DNA from: Chitinophagales bacterium
Lineage (GTDB): Bacteria > Bacteroidota > Bacteroidia > Chitinophagales > Chitinophagaceae
Direction: 5' to 3'
NCBI GenBank assembly: GCA_017303395.1
Contig: JAFLBN010000001.1
Span: forward strand, 62,001-126,000
DNA: 64,000 nucleotides
How positions within the stretch are numbered: the first letter of the stretch is position 1; every line of letters starts with the position of its first letter. The notes below the pieces were generated by a model, which ran no database searches, had not been told where the DNA came from, and saw nothing but the letters and a program-made list of their open reading frames with translations. Shown in pieces: positions 1-9,231 of this stretch. The position numbers were made by a program, and so were the translations under genes.

Positions 1-854
1 GGGCAAGTTGTGTTTGGACTTGGGTCAAACACGTGCTTCAGGTTGAAAGCATGGCCCAGTTCGTGCGGCAGGGTAATATTACCCGGTCCGCCTGCTGTCC
101 ATGCACCTGGTCCACTGGCTCTGTAGAATACAGTAGAAGCTAAAACCACAGTACCATCCAAACCCGGAGACGCACCCGGAGGGTATGCAAAACCTGCAGT
201 ATAAGCCGCTGTACTATTATAACCGTCTTCACCTTCAATCCTATTAACAATCCAGATGTTGTAATATACTGAAGTTCTCCAACGGCTCAGGTTTTTCAAC
301 GATAATTCGTTTACACCGATACCCGTACCATCTAAATCTATACCCTCAGTAGCATAGTTAGCAAATGTTGTAGATGCATTTACACGTACAATACCTGTTG
401 CAGCATTACAGCTTGTATCACGTTTTGCCAACACAAACTTCAGCGGAACACGTGTACCACCAGTACTTGGTGTAGGGTATCCGCTATATGCAGCCGCAAA
501 TGCCGCGTTTGTATAATCGATGTATGCTTGTATCTGCGCATCACTTGGGTTCAGGCGCTCACCTAAAACATTATCGCCAGAGTTGCCCGCACGCAGTACA
601 TGCACTACAACAGGTATTTCAAATACCGAATCAGGACCACCACCTACCAGTGTTTTGAGTGCCTGCGGATTATTGCCGTATGCAGCCATGAATGCTGCCC
701 ATTTAGCCTTAAAAGCCGCATCGTTAGCTGCATAAGCAGGGTCTGTCGCCATTAAACGCTGATGTACGATATCCGATCCACACTTTCTTTGAGAAAATGC
801 AGATAGCTGTACAAACAGCATAGCCAGGAATAACAACGTAATTTTACGTATCAT
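1..854 (-). CDS. Secreted M43-type (cytophagalysin-like) zinc metalloprotease, C-terminus cut by window
   Basis: Reading the minus strand from ATG at 854 gives 284 codons with no stop before the window edge, so the C-terminal part is missing. Residues 1-20 form a signal peptide (MIRK, hydrophobic core, cleavage near AFSQ). The zinc site HELGH is at residues 264-268 with a third ligand His at 274 (HExxHxxxxxH spacing), the pattern of the pappalysin/cytophagalysin M43 family. 'FEIPVVVHVL' near residue 75 is the usual first strand of these Bacteroidota proteases. The protein is probably exported, perhaps through T9SS, but the sorting domain would lie outside the window. It is divergent from secDF. 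Family confidence is high; substrate unknown. Confidence 0.85.
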   Translation of the reverse strand, partial: MIRKITLLFLAMLFVQLSAFSQRKCGSDIVHQRLMATDPAYAANDAAFKAKWAAFMAAYGNNPQALKTLVGGGPDSVFEIPVVVHVLRAGNSGDNVLGERLNPSDAQIQAYIDYTNAAFAAAYSGYPTPSTGGTRVPLKFVLAKRDTSCNAATGIVRVNASTTFANYATEGIDLDGTGIGVNELSLKNLSRWRTSVYYNIWIVNRIEGEDGYNSTAAYTAGFAYPPGASPGLDGTVVLASTVFYRASGPGAWTAGGPGNITLPHELGHAFNLKHVFDPSPNTTC

Positions 855-1005
855 CTGTTACTATGATTTTTTTACTGTATGGGTAAAAATAACATTTTCG
901 TTAATAAAAAACTAAAAGATTTAGAAATAAAACATATTGTCATGAAAATTATGTATTCATGATTAACAAGGGGTTAAACGGGCTTTTATTATTTATATTA
1001 AATCC

Positions 1006-1013
1006 TATCTTTG
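1006..1013 (+). promoter_or_regulatory. -7 box (TATCTTTG) of secDF promoter
   Basis: Exact match to the Bacteroidota -7 consensus TAnnTTTG, 46 bp before the secDF ATG, implying a leader of about 40 nt. Confidence 0.6.
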
Positions 1014-1059
1014 CCCACTCTGTTTTAAAAATTATAATAAGTATTAATCGACAAAACCT

Positions 1060-4000
1060 ATGCAATTAAAAGGGTTGGTAAAATTTTTTACCGCAGCGCT
1101 TATCCTTATCTCTTTGTACCAGTTGTCATTCACGTATGTGGTACGAAACGTAGAGAAAAAGGCGCGCGCGAAGGCTGAACAACAAGCTAAACTGGCTAAT
1201 CCAACGGCTACAGGACAGGACTTGGAAAAACTGATTGAAGCACGCTTTGATGAAATCACCGACAGTATGCAAGGTGCTACTGTTATGAACATTCCGCTGC
1301 TGAAAAAGTACACACTGATGGAGGCTAAAGAACAGGAACTGAACCTGGGTCTTGACCTGCAAGGTGGTATGAACGTAACACTGGAAGTAAGCCTTGACGA
1401 GCTGGTGCGTTCAATGTCAAACAATCCCAAAGATCCTGCGCTGAACAAAGCGATTGCTGATGCCAACAAAGCAAAAGCAAACAGCCAGGCAAACTTCGTA
1501 ACACTGTTTGGCGAAGCATATAAAGCAAACAACCCTAATGGCCAACTGGCTTACCTTTTCACTAAACCTTCTGAAAAAGAAATCACGCTTCAGTCTAAAA
1601 ACGAAGACGTGCTGAATAAAATAGGTAAAGAAGCTAAAGATGCCATCAAACGTACATACAATGTATTGCTGACGCGTATCGATAAATTCGGTGTGGCTTC
1701 TCCAAACATCAATCTGGATGACAATAAAGGCATCATCACTGTTGAGCTGGCTGGTGTTCGCGATCCTGAACGTGTTCGTAACTATCTGCAATCAACAGCA
1801 AAACTGCAATTCTTCGAAACTTACAGCAATCAGGAAATCATCAACGCAATTCAACCTGCTAACGATGCATTGGCTTCTTACCTGTCTGGTGTTAAAGAAG
1901 AAGATACTGCAGTTGTAAAAGAAGACACTGCTATCGTAGCAAGCAACAATGGTGTTGTTGACTCTGTGAAACCTGCTGCAGACGCTGCTAAAGATACTGC
2001 AAGCCTTTCTTCTCTGCTGGCTGGCAGCAAAGACGGCACTGCTACTACTGGCGCTACCGATACTACTTCTAAAGCACAGAAAGATGCACAGAAAAAGAAC
2101 CCCCTGTTTGCTGTTTGGTATCCGAACATCACACAACAAGGTAACATCAACCAAGGCCCTGTAGTTGGTCTGGTTGCTAAAAAAGATACAGCAAAACTGA
2201 ATCGCTATCTGGCACTGGATGTTGTTAAGAACAAATTCCCTAACAACGTAAAATTCGTTTACGGTGCAGAAGATAAAAAAGAAGCTCGCAATCCTAACTC
2301 TCCGCTGATGCTGTATGCGCTGAAAACTGCGCCCGGCGATCAGGAAGCTAAACTGGAAGGCGACCACGTAACGGAAGCACGCATGGACTACAACCCACTG
2401 AACGGTAAACCGGAAGTGGCTATGGCTATGGACGTGATGGGTACACGCATCTGGAGAAAAATGACAGGCGAAAACACAGGCCGTTATGTAGCCGTTGTTT
2501 TGGATGACAAAGTTTATTCTGCTCCGCTTGTAAACGGTGAAATACCTAACGGTAATACCTCTATCAGTGGCAACTTCACTGTAGAGCAAGCTACCGACCT
2601 TGCAAACATCCTGAAGTCTGGTAAACTGCCTGCACCTGCACGCATTGTACAAGAACAGGTTGTGGGCCCTACACTGGGTGCAGAAGCTATTGCTGCTGGT
2701 ATGAACTCATTGATTATCTCTTTCCTGGTAATCTTTGTACTGATGCTGGTTTACTACAACACAGGTGGTATAGTTGCTAACATTTCACTGGTACTGAACG
2801 TACTATTCACTATCGGCATCCTGTCTGCACTGCACGCTACACTTACAATGCCTGGTATCGCAGGTCTGGTACTGGGTATCGGTATGGCTGTGGATACAAA
2901 CGTTATCATATTTGAGCGTATCAAAGAAGAGCTTGCCGGTGGCAGCAGCTACGACGAGGCTATTAAGAAAGGTTACAACAACTCACTAGCTCCGGTATTA
3001 GATGGTCACGTTACTATCCTCATTACTTCAGTTATCCTGTTTGCATTTGGTCTTGGCCCTGTACTTGGTTTCGCTACCACACAGATCATCAGTATCCTGT
3101 TGTCTTTGTTCTGTGGTATCCTTGTATCTCGTCTTGTCACAGACATCTATACAAAACGCCAACGTCACTTCAACTACTTCACAGGCTTGTCTAAAGCTAT
3201 CTTCCGCAAAGCACACTTCAACTTTGTTGGTGCTCGTAAAATTGCTTATGGCATCTCTATCGTAGTATTGCTTGCAGGTATTGGTTCATTCTTCAATGGC
3301 TTCGACTATGGTGTTGAATTCGATGGTGGCCGCAGTTACACGGTTAAGTTTGATAAAAAACATACCGTGTCAGAAGTACGCGAAAGCCTGAAAAATGTTT
3401 TTGATGGTGAATACCCTGTAGTAAAAACAATCGGTCAGAACAATCACCTGAACATTACTACCGCTTACATGATCAAAGAACCAGGCCAGGAAGTGGAAGC
3501 TAAAGTACAAAGCAAACTGTACGAAGGCCTGAAAGCAGGCAACTTCATACCTGCTACTGTAGATGAAGCTACCTTTGTTACAAAATACATCCAAAGCTCT
3601 CAGACAGTATTACCAACAATATCTGATGACCTGAAAGCAGGTGCTATACAAGCTACCATCTTCTCTCTGCTGGCTATCTTCGTTTACATACTCATCCGCT
3701 TCCGCAAATGGCAGTACTCTCTGGGTACTATCGTTGCCCTGTTGCACGACGTTTGCGTAACATTGGCCGTATTCTCATTCTTCCGTGGTGTGGTTCCTTT
3801 CGCGTTGGAAATTGACCAGCACTTCATCGCTGCGGTACTGACCGTTATCGGTTTCTCTATGAACGATACCGTTATCGTGTTCGACCGTATTCGTGAATAC
3901 TTCCGTAAGAATCCGAAAGAAGGTAAACACAGCGTTATCAACCGCGCTATCAACGATACACTGAGCCGTACTATCATGACATCACTCACGGTGTTCCTGT

Positions 4001-4197
4001 CTGTACTGATACTCTTCATCTTTGGTGGTGAGGTAACACGCGGTTTCGCATTCGCGATGCTGATAGGTGTTATCACGGGTACATACTCTTCTATCTTCGT
4101 AGCGGCTCCTATCTTGGTAGATATGGATAAGAGCGAAAAACTTTCTCAGGAAGTAGATCGCGAAGCACAAATTGAAGAGCTGAAAAAACTGGCTTAA
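1060..4197 (+). CDS. secDF: Fused protein translocase subunit SecDF
   Basis: Inner-membrane RND-type partner of SecYEG that uses proton motive force to pull preproteins across the membrane. The 1045 residues join SecD and SecF in one chain, as is usual in Bacteroidota. An N-terminal TM helix is at about 8-30. The SecD signature GLDLQGG is at 97-103, the SecD helix motif GIGMAVDTNVIIFERI starts near 606, the SecF signature DYGVEFDGG near 749, and the SecF motif GFSMNDTVIVFDRI near 930. Between about 275 and 350 the periplasmic domain carries a low-complexity insert rich in Ala, Thr, Asp and Lys. ATG at 1060 is the first start after the promoter box. A terminator follows the stop. Confidence 0.97.
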   Translation: MQLKGLVKFFTAALILISLYQLSFTYVVRNVEKKARAKAEQQAKLANPTATGQDLEKLIEARFDEITDSMQGATVMNIPLLKKYTLMEAKEQELNLGLDLQGGMNVTLEVSLDELVRSMSNNPKDPALNKAIADANKAKANSQANFVTLFGEAYKANNPNGQLAYLFTKPSEKEITLQSKNEDVLNKIGKEAKDAIKRTYNVLLTRIDKFGVASPNINLDDNKGIITVELAGVRDPERVRNYLQSTAKLQFFETYSNQEIINAIQPANDALASYLSGVKEEDTAVVKEDTAIVASNNGVVDSVKPAADAAKDTASLSSLLAGSKDGTATTGATDTTSKAQKDAQKKNPLFAVWYPNITQQGNINQGPVVGLVAKKDTAKLNRYLALDVVKNKFPNNVKFVYGAEDKKEARNPNSPLMLYALKTAPGDQEAKLEGDHVTEARMDYNPLNGKPEVAMAMDVMGTRIWRKMTGENTGRYVAVVLDDKVYSAPLVNGEIPNGNTSISGNFTVEQATDLANILKSGKLPAPARIVQEQVVGPTLGAEAIAAGMNSLIISFLVIFVLMLVYYNTGGIVANISLVLNVLFTIGILSALHATLTMPGIAGLVLGIGMAVDTNVIIFERIKEELAGGSSYDEAIKKGYNNSLAPVLDGHVTILITSVILFAFGLGPVLGFATTQIISILLSLFCGILVSRLVTDIYTKRQRHFNYFTGLSKAIFRKAHFNFVGARKIAYGISIVVLLAGIGSFFNGFDYGVEFDGGRSYTVKFDKKHTVSEVRESLKNVFDGEYPVVKTIGQNNHLNITTAYMIKEPGQEVEAKVQSKLYEGLKAGNFIPATVDEATFVTKYIQSSQTVLPTISDDLKAGAIQATIFSLLAIFVYILIRFRKWQYSLGTIVALLHDVCVTLAVFSFFRGVVPFALEIDQHFIAAVLTVIGFSMNDTVIVFDRIREYFRKNPKEGKHSVINRAINDTLSRTIMTSLTVFLSVLILFIFGGEVTRGFAFAMLIGVITGTYSSIFVAAPILVDMDKSEKLSQEVDREAQIEELKKLA

Positions 4198-4225
4198 TAC
4201 TTAGTATAATTTTAAAACGACAAGA

Positions 4226-4254
4226 GTCCCCGCCCGCAAGGCGGGGATTTTTGT
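4226..4254 (+). terminator. Rho-independent terminator after secDF
   Basis: Perfect 7-bp stem CCCCGCC / GGCGGGG with a 5-nt loop (4228-4246), followed by ATTTTTGTT. Confidence 0.85.
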
Positions 4255-4308
4255 TAAATGCCTGTTGCAAAAGCTTGCTTCGCAAGTATTTCGCCCGCTA
4301 AAATCCTT

Positions 4309-4316
4309 TACATTTG
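4309..4316 (+). promoter_or_regulatory. -7 box (TACATTTG) placed 6 nt before the mlaE-like ATG
   Basis: Perfect TAnnTTTG ending 6 nt before ATG 4323. Transcription would start at or next to the start codon, so the mRNA is probably leaderless. This also argues against the in-frame TTG at 4314, which would overlap the box. Confidence 0.6.
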
Positions 4317-4322
4317 CATGGT

Positions 4323-5066
4323 ATGGTCACACAGTTTTTTGAACATCTGGGTAAGATTGCCATCATGCTGAAGGAATCTTTCGGCAAGCCTGAAAACACC
4401 CGTGTTTACTGGAAAGAATTTATGGAACAATGTAACGACATCGGCATCCGCTCGTTGCCTATCGTTGTCGTTATTTCCTTCTTCCTCGGTGCGGTACTTA
4501 CTATACAAACCGCTTACCAGCTCATCAGCCCGTTGGTTGCAAAACCGGTAATTGCACAAATCATCCGTGACTCTACTATTCTGGAGCTTTCGCCTACCGT
4601 TATCTGCATAGTACTGGCAGGTGTGGTTGGTTCTAAGATTGCATCAGAGCTCGGCAACATGCGCGTAAGCGAGCAGATAGATGCATTGGAGATAATGGGT
4701 ATCAATACCAAAACATACCTGATACTGCCAAAGATTATAGCTGCTATGATAATGGTACCAAGCCTTATTGTACTTTCTATCGCCATCTGTATATGGGGTG
4801 GTTATGTAGCCGGTATGTTCTCCAGTATCATTACAGAAGAGCAGTTCACGCAAGGCCTTACACAGGGCTTTTTGCCATACAACCTGTTCTTTGCACTGGC
4901 AAAGTCATTTACTTTTTCACTGATTATTTCCATCATCCCTGCATACTACGGTTATTATGTACAGGGTGGTGCGTTGGAGATAGGACGCGCATCTACAACA
5001 TCTGTAGTTGTTAGTTGCATTCTCATTCTGCTGGCCGACTATGTATTGTCTGCATTGCTGCTGTAA
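4323..5066 (+). CDS. mlaE: MlaE-family ABC transporter permease
   Basis: 247-residue integral membrane protein of the MlaE/YrbE family, the permease of Mla-type systems that move phospholipids between inner and outer membranes. Several hydrophobic segments follow an amphipathic N-terminus (TQFFEHLGKIAIMLKESF). The family core is visible: 'ILELSPTVICIVLAGVVGS', then 'SELGNMRVSEQIDALEIMG', and a C-terminal 'YYGYYVQGGALEIGRASTTSV' type helix pair. ATG 4323 is chosen because a promoter box covers the upstream TTG. The ATPase (MlaF) and MCE-domain (MlaD) partners are not adjacent in this window, so they must be encoded elsewhere or downstream of another promoter. A bidirectional hairpin separates it from the convergent kinase gene. 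Confidence 0.92.
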   Translation: MVTQFFEHLGKIAIMLKESFGKPENTRVYWKEFMEQCNDIGIRSLPIVVVISFFLGAVLTIQTAYQLISPLVAKPVIAQIIRDSTILELSPTVICIVLAGVVGSKIASELGNMRVSEQIDALEIMGINTKTYLILPKIIAAMIMVPSLIVLSIAICIWGGYVAGMFSSIITEEQFTQGLTQGFLPYNLFFALAKSFTFSLIISIIPAYYGYYVQGGALEIGRASTTSVVVSCILILLADYVLSALLL

Positions 5067-5090
5067 TGCTGCAATGTTTGTATATAACGA

Positions 5091-5118
5091 ATAAGGCGCG
5101 ATTCACATCGCGCCTTAT
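5091..5118. terminator. Bidirectional terminator between mlaE-like gene and hybrid kinase
   Basis: Inverted repeat ATAAGGCGCGA / TCGCGCCTTAT with a 6-nt loop, flanked by A/T runs on both sides, lying between two convergent genes. Confidence 0.75.
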
Positions 5119-7269
5119 TTATTTACCTGCATATTGCAGCACTTTATCAAAAAGGTCTTTGGGGTCAAATGGTTTGGAGATGTAATCCTGCATACCCGCT
5201 TCCATACATTTATCGGCTTCGCCCTTCATGGCATCTGCCGTCATGGCTATAATGGGTATGCTGTTCTTCATATCGTTGCGTATGTATCCGGTAGCCTGAT
5301 AACCGTCCATCTCAGGCATTTGCAGGTCCATCAGTATCAGGTCGTATGGCGCAGCCTGCAGCAGTTCTACAGCTTCTTTACCATTATTCGCAACTGTGGC
5401 TTCCGCCCCTTGATTCTTCAGTGTGTACACCACTACTTTCTGGTTGATGAGGTTATCCTCAGCAATCAATATCCTGAGGCCTTGCAGCATACCATTATGT
5501 ACCGCCTGTGCTTTCACTTCTTTCTTAGCAGTCTGTGTCTTCACTTTGTATGGTATATGTAGTGTAAACACAGAGCCCTTGCCTACCTCGCTACGCACAG
5601 TTACTGTACCTTGTTGCAATTCGGCCAATTGCTTTACAATGGCAAGCCCCAAACCTGTACCACCATACACGCGCGAAGTATTTTTATCACTCTGTGTATA
5701 TAGTTCAAATACCTTGTCAAGTTTATCCGCGGCAATGCCTATACCTGTGTCTGCAACATCTATACCCAACATCAGGTCTTCACCATCTTGCGATACCGGA
5801 TATAGCTTGATGCTGATGCTACCCTCTTTCGTAAACTTAACCGCATTTGCCGTCAGGTTGATGATCATCTGCTGCAAACGCAATGCATCACCCATTACGG
5901 TTTCAGGTACGTTTGTATCTATCAGGCAACTAAGTGCAAGATTTTTTTCCTGTGCCTTTACCTGCAGCGGATAGATGGCTTTGCGCACCGTATCTGCAAG
6001 GTTGAAGTCTGCATTGTCTATGTGGAATTTACCCGATTTTATTTTCGAGAAGTCCAGCAAATCGTTAATGATGCTCAGCAGGTTTTCTGCCGACTCTTTT
6101 ATAGACTGTACATATTCCTTCTGCGATTCATCCAGCGGGCTTTCAAGCAACAGATTGCTCATACCCATCACACCATTCATAGGTGTGCGTATTTCGTGGC
6201 TCATATTCGCCAGAAAGTTTTCCTGTGCTTCTTTTGCCTGCAATGCCTCTTCGCGAGCATCACGCATTTCAAGCTCTGCCCGCTTCAACTCTGTAATATC
6301 TATAGATACTCCACACACATACTCAACCTTGCCATCATTGCCCGAAATCGGGAACTTCATAACATACAAATGGCGCTGCCCAGTCGGGTGATTAAATGCT
6401 TCTTCCAGCGATATGGTTTCACCATTTTCAACTACTCTTCTGTCATATTCTCTGTATTGTTGCAGGCGCTCATCATTACCTGCAAACACATCTGTATCTT
6501 TTATAGTACGCACATCAGCATCGTGCGGTATACCCAGCAGTTGCTTCATCTTCCTGTTTATCAGCAGGTATTCACCACGCAGGTTTTTAATGTATATCAG
6601 GTTGGGGTTATTATCTACAACAGCCTGCAACAATACCTGCTCTCTTCTGCGTGCTTCTTCCAACACTTTCATATCCAGCTCCATCTGCTTGGCAGTGTTG
6701 TTGTTCCATATCATAAACTGCAACTCCTTCACCACACCCATCTCATCTTTTACAGGATACAACCTGCAACCCACCCAGATATCAATACGTTGTTTCGTGA
6801 AAATCTGCACTTCAATAGTTATATCCAGTGGCTCGTTGTTTCTTGCTTTGTTTATCAATCCTTCCACATCCTGCCTGAAGCTGCGCGGCATACCTTTCAT
6901 CAGGCTGACACCTTTCATTTCATCCGGTGTATAACCGGAGAGACGTTCAATATTGGCACTCACAAATTTGATGGTGCCCTGCACATCTGTATTGACAATG
7001 GTGATGCCTGAATCTTCTATCATGGTACGGTAGCGCTTTTCAAACAATATGGAATACTGTTCGCTGCGCAGCCTGCGCAATACTATTTTGCGCACCATGT
7101 ACAGTGCATACACCAGAGCGGTGCAGAATATAATTGGTAATGCTACAGAAAAGGCAACAAACCACCCCTCTGCCGCTACCTGCGGATTGTTGTGAACATA
7201 TACCGCAAAACCTGCTGTCAGGCATAAGAATACCCCGATGCCAAACAGTATTATCTGACGCAAATTCAT
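5119..7269 (-). CDS. Hybrid sensor histidine kinase/response regulator with PAS domains
   Basis: 716 residues from ATG 7269; this start puts a TM helix (LRQIILFGIGVFLCLTAGFA) at the N-terminus, whereas 22 extra upstream residues in frame look untranslated. A second TM helix is near 33-57. Two PAS domains follow (about 70-190, 'GITIVNTDVQGTIKFVSAN', and about 205-330, 'NLIYIKNLRGEYLLINRKM'). The HisKA phosphoacceptor is H358 in NMSHEIRTPMNG, the HATPase has GTGLGLAIVKQL, and the C-terminal receiver has phosphoacceptor D648 in LILMDLQMPEMDG and K in YISKPF. No DNA-binding output is attached, so signal probably goes to another protein. It stands alone with no adjacent regulator; stimulus unknown. 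Confidence 0.93.
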   Translation of the reverse strand: MNLRQIILFGIGVFLCLTAGFAVYVHNNPQVAAEGWFVAFSVALPIIFCTALVYALYMVRKIVLRRLRSEQYSILFEKRYRTMIEDSGITIVNTDVQGTIKFVSANIERLSGYTPDEMKGVSLMKGMPRSFRQDVEGLINKARNNEPLDITIEVQIFTKQRIDIWVGCRLYPVKDEMGVVKELQFMIWNNNTAKQMELDMKVLEEARRREQVLLQAVVDNNPNLIYIKNLRGEYLLINRKMKQLLGIPHDADVRTIKDTDVFAGNDERLQQYREYDRRVVENGETISLEEAFNHPTGQRHLYVMKFPISGNDGKVEYVCGVSIDITELKRAELEMRDAREEALQAKEAQENFLANMSHEIRTPMNGVMGMSNLLLESPLDESQKEYVQSIKESAENLLSIINDLLDFSKIKSGKFHIDNADFNLADTVRKAIYPLQVKAQEKNLALSCLIDTNVPETVMGDALRLQQMIINLTANAVKFTKEGSISIKLYPVSQDGEDLMLGIDVADTGIGIAADKLDKVFELYTQSDKNTSRVYGGTGLGLAIVKQLAELQQGTVTVRSEVGKGSVFTLHIPYKVKTQTAKKEVKAQAVHNGMLQGLRILIAEDNLINQKVVVYTLKNQGAEATVANNGKEAVELLQAAPYDLILMDLQMPEMDGYQATGYIRNDMKNSIPIIAMTADAMKGEADKCMEAGMQDYISKPFDPKDLFDKVLQYAGK

Positions 7270-7372
7270 CTTGAGAAAACCCTTAAATAAAAATCCCTTA
7301 TAACGCCCAATAGAAGATGATGCCAAGTTACACAATCCTCTTTACATATACCTAAACATATATACAAATTAA

Positions 7373-7396
7373 AGGAGCAGGCTTTCACCTGCTCCT
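7373..7396 (-). terminator. Hairpin after the small 65-residue gene
   Basis: Perfect 9-bp stem AGGAGCAGG / CCTGCTCCT with a 6-nt loop; on the minus strand it is followed by TTTAATTTG, so termination of the gene ending at 7428 is plausible. Confidence 0.5.
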
Positions 7397-7427
7397 CATC
7401 AACATATACTATATGAAAATCTGTTTC

Positions 7428-7625
7428 TTAGTGTTGCAGCATCTCTTCTGTTATGTAAGCGATACCTATTTCAACTGCGTTTTGCTCTATGGCCTTATAT
7501 TGTTTAGACAGGCCGTTTTCCTGTATCAGAGACAATCCTTTTTCAAGCAGTTCAGCAAACTTATCCTTGCTCAGGATGGCTTTGTATTTCGATTCGTACA
7601 GCGTGTTCGCTATTTCCTGTTTCAT
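7428..7625 (-). CDS. Small hypothetical protein (65 residues)
   Basis: Reads MKQEIANTLYESKYKAILSK..., predicted mostly helical, soluble and mildly charged, with no signal peptide and no family I recognise. ATG 7625 is preferred over the in-frame GTG at 7631. It sits alone between the hybrid kinase and a secreted beta-rich protein, on the same strand, with its own downstream hairpin. The regular heptad-like hydrophobics (FAELLEKGLSLI) look like a real small helical protein, but there is no independent proof of expression. Confidence 0.55.
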   Translation of the reverse strand: MKQEIANTLYESKYKAILSKDKFAELLEKGLSLIQENGLSKQYKAIEQNAVEIGIAYITEEMLQH

Positions 7626-7679
7626 AAGCACTATTTTATGGGGTAGATGATGAATGATTGATAATGGGTAGCCTGTAGC

Positions 7680-8231
7680 TTACAGTTGTGTTGCAGTATA
7701 AACTACATCTACAGTATAAGTACCTGCAGGGTAAGCAAAGCCCGGAGTAGCTTCATACATTACGCTGAAAGTTTGGTTGCCACCGTTGTTTGCATTTGTT
7801 ATCAGGTTTGCTGCAGTTGCAGACAAATCGTTGTAAGCAGATGCGCTGAACGGAGAAGCGATAGTACCACCAGTTGCATTTGCACTTACTTTCAGTGCCA
7901 GAACACCATTTACAGGCATTACAGGAGCCGGTGTAGTAGTACCGGTGTATGAGAAGTTTGCATTGTTGGTTTTTACTGTAACACCGAATTTTTTGTTAGA
8001 ACGTACTTTCAGTTCCTGTGCAGATGATGTAACACCGTTTGCATAATCGTTAACTGTATTGAAAGCCAGGTTAACAGCAGCACCTGTAGCAGTTCCTGAT
8101 CCTGTGAAAGTCAACTCGATTGCGTTGCTCAGGTTCAGGTTTACTGTTTGTGTAGCTGTAGATGCAACTTGTGCTTTAACGGCTACTGTGATGCAAGAAA
8201 GAATGGCGGCAAATAATACTATCTTTTTCAT
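7680..8231 (-). CDS. Secreted beta-rich protein, paralogue of the gene at 17968-18513
   Basis: 183 residues with a clear signal peptide (MKKIVLFAAILSCITVAVKAQ). The mature part is Thr/Ala/Asn-rich, with alternating beta-strand patterns and no cysteines. It shares with its paralogue the blocks NLNLxNAIEL, NTVNDYANG, VRSNKxF, GTTTPAP and the ending FPAGTY / V.YTATQ. The ending resembles the last strand of fimbrial or spore-coat-U-like immunoglobulin folds, but I cannot assign a family. No T9SS sorting domain is visible, so it likely stays in the periplasm or outer membrane. The promoter has a -7 box at 8267-8274 and a phased TTAAC array at 8313-8351 shared with three other units. Its leader is A/C-rich. 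Confidence 0.85.
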   Translation of the reverse strand: MKKIVLFAAILSCITVAVKAQVASTATQTVNLNLSNAIELTFTGSGTATGAAVNLAFNTVNDYANGVTSSAQELKVRSNKKFGVTVKTNNANFSYTGTTTPAPVMPVNGVLALKVSANATGGTIASPFSASAYNDLSATAANLITNANNGGNQTFSVMYEATPGFAYPAGTYTVDVVYTATQL

Positions 8232-8266
8232 TGTTGTTGTTTTTAGTGTTTGTTCGTTTGTTGATA

Positions 8267-8351
8267 CAAAGATGGCATCACAAGCACCTAATAATCAAAA
8301 AAACACGTCTTGTTAACGCTGGTTTTGCAATCGGTTAACGACTGATTAACA
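8267..8351 (-). promoter_or_regulatory. Phased TTAAC array plus -7 box, copy 1
   Basis: The minus-strand -7 box (plus-strand CAAAGATG, 8267-8274) lies 36 bp upstream of the start codon at 8231. TTAAC begins at 8313, exactly 39 bp past the box end, repeats at 8335 and 8346, and has a degenerate TTTGC at 8324, giving an 11-bp period. The segment following the first TTAAC matches CGnnGGYTTT seen in the other three copies. Confidence 0.65.
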
Positions 8352-8405
8352 AACGAAGGCATAAAACGCCCTCAATAAAAAACACAACAAATTGAAAGTC
8401 AATAA

Positions 8406-9137
8406 TTAGTGAGATACGTTAATCTGTGGTTTTCTTGCCCTGTTACCGTATTTACGGTAGGCTGCCACAGTACGTTTTACATAATTCAGGAATGCATACT
8501 CATTCATAGCGCGTAGCTGTGTATATGTAGGGCGGAACATCTGCCTGTAAACACGCAGGCTGTCGCCCGTCAGGCCTGTCAGAGAGGCTATCAGGTTATC
8601 GCTGAAGGTATAGTCAATAAATTTCTGCTCCTGAAAACGGGCATATTCTACCTGAAAAGCCCAAACCTGCCTGTTCTTTTTGCTCATGGCAGAGAAAGGA
8701 TGCTGTATAGCTTCTACCGTACTCATTCTGGGCTTGTTCAGCTCATTTTTGTACAGCAGTGCATATTTCAGGCTGTCCGTCTTATAGTCGGGGGCAGCCA
8801 TATTGTCAAACTGTGGTATGGCAGGGTCGTACTGCTGCATACTCATTTTAAAATAAGGGAAAGATTTGCTTTGTGGCAGGCGCAGGCGGTACACTTTATA
8901 GCCTTCTTTCTTAAACTCTATGAGCTGGCCGCTTGCGGCTTCAATAGAAAAGCGCCCGTCTTTTCCCGACAGCACACGCTTATCCAGATGTACGTTGGTT
9001 ATCAGTACGTCATCTACAGGCTTGCCTGTCTCAACGTCCAGCGTTACACCTTCTATTACCTGAGCCAACAATGCATCGGGGAGTGTACATCCCAGCAACA
9101 AAGCCAGCACAAAAAACCGAGTCAATACGCGCCCCAT
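8406..9137 (-). CDS. Secreted protein with carboxypeptidase-regulatory-like domain
   Basis: 243 residues. Signal peptide at 1-25 (LALLLGCTLPDALLAQ). Residues about 27-95 match a CarboxypepD_reg-like beta-sandwich ('VIEGVTLDVETGKPVDDVLITNV...SGKDGRFSIEAASGQLIEFKKEGYK'), the module often found at the N-terminus of TonB-dependent transporters. The rest is mostly helical with Arg/Lys-rich segments ('RKYGNRARKP') and has no barrel. Stand-alone proteins of this shape are common in Bacteroidota, with no established function. A weak TATCTTTA box lies about 20 bp upstream of ATG 9137, and pyrD diverges from it. Confidence 0.8.
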   Translation of the reverse strand: MGRVLTRFFVLALLLGCTLPDALLAQVIEGVTLDVETGKPVDDVLITNVHLDKRVLSGKDGRFSIEAASGQLIEFKKEGYKVYRLRLPQSKSFPYFKMSMQQYDPAIPQFDNMAAPDYKTDSLKYALLYKNELNKPRMSTVEAIQHPFSAMSKKNRQVWAFQVEYARFQEQKFIDYTFSDNLIASLTGLTGDSLRVYRQMFRPTYTQLRAMNEYAFLNYVKRTVAAYRKYGNRARKPQINVSH

Positions 9138-9216
9138 ATAATTCGGGTTAAAGATACATTATACATCCGCTGGCAGTACGGTATAAAATGTTAAAAAACA
9201 TACAAGTATCATGCCT

Positions 9217-9224
9217 TATCTTTG
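9217..9224 (+). promoter_or_regulatory. -7 box (TATCTTTG) 7 nt before the pyrD ATG
   Basis: Perfect TAnnTTTG ending 7 nt before ATG 9232. It lies inside the reading frame that begins at the upstream ATG 9211, so 9232 is the true start and the mRNA is probably leaderless. Confidence 0.65.
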
Positions 9225-9231
9225 CAGCCGC

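Noticed and set aside
961-990. TTAAC at 963 and TTAAAC at 974 (11 bp apart) upstream of the M43-type gene
   Set aside because: No -7 box exists at the 39-bp position toward that gene, and the CGnnGGYTTT extension is missing. Probably chance in AT-rich DNA.
6022-7011. 329-codon plus-strand open frame inside the hybrid kinase gene
   Set aside because: Antisense to clear PAS domains and start of HisKA; product is rich in Tyr, His, Phe with no pattern.
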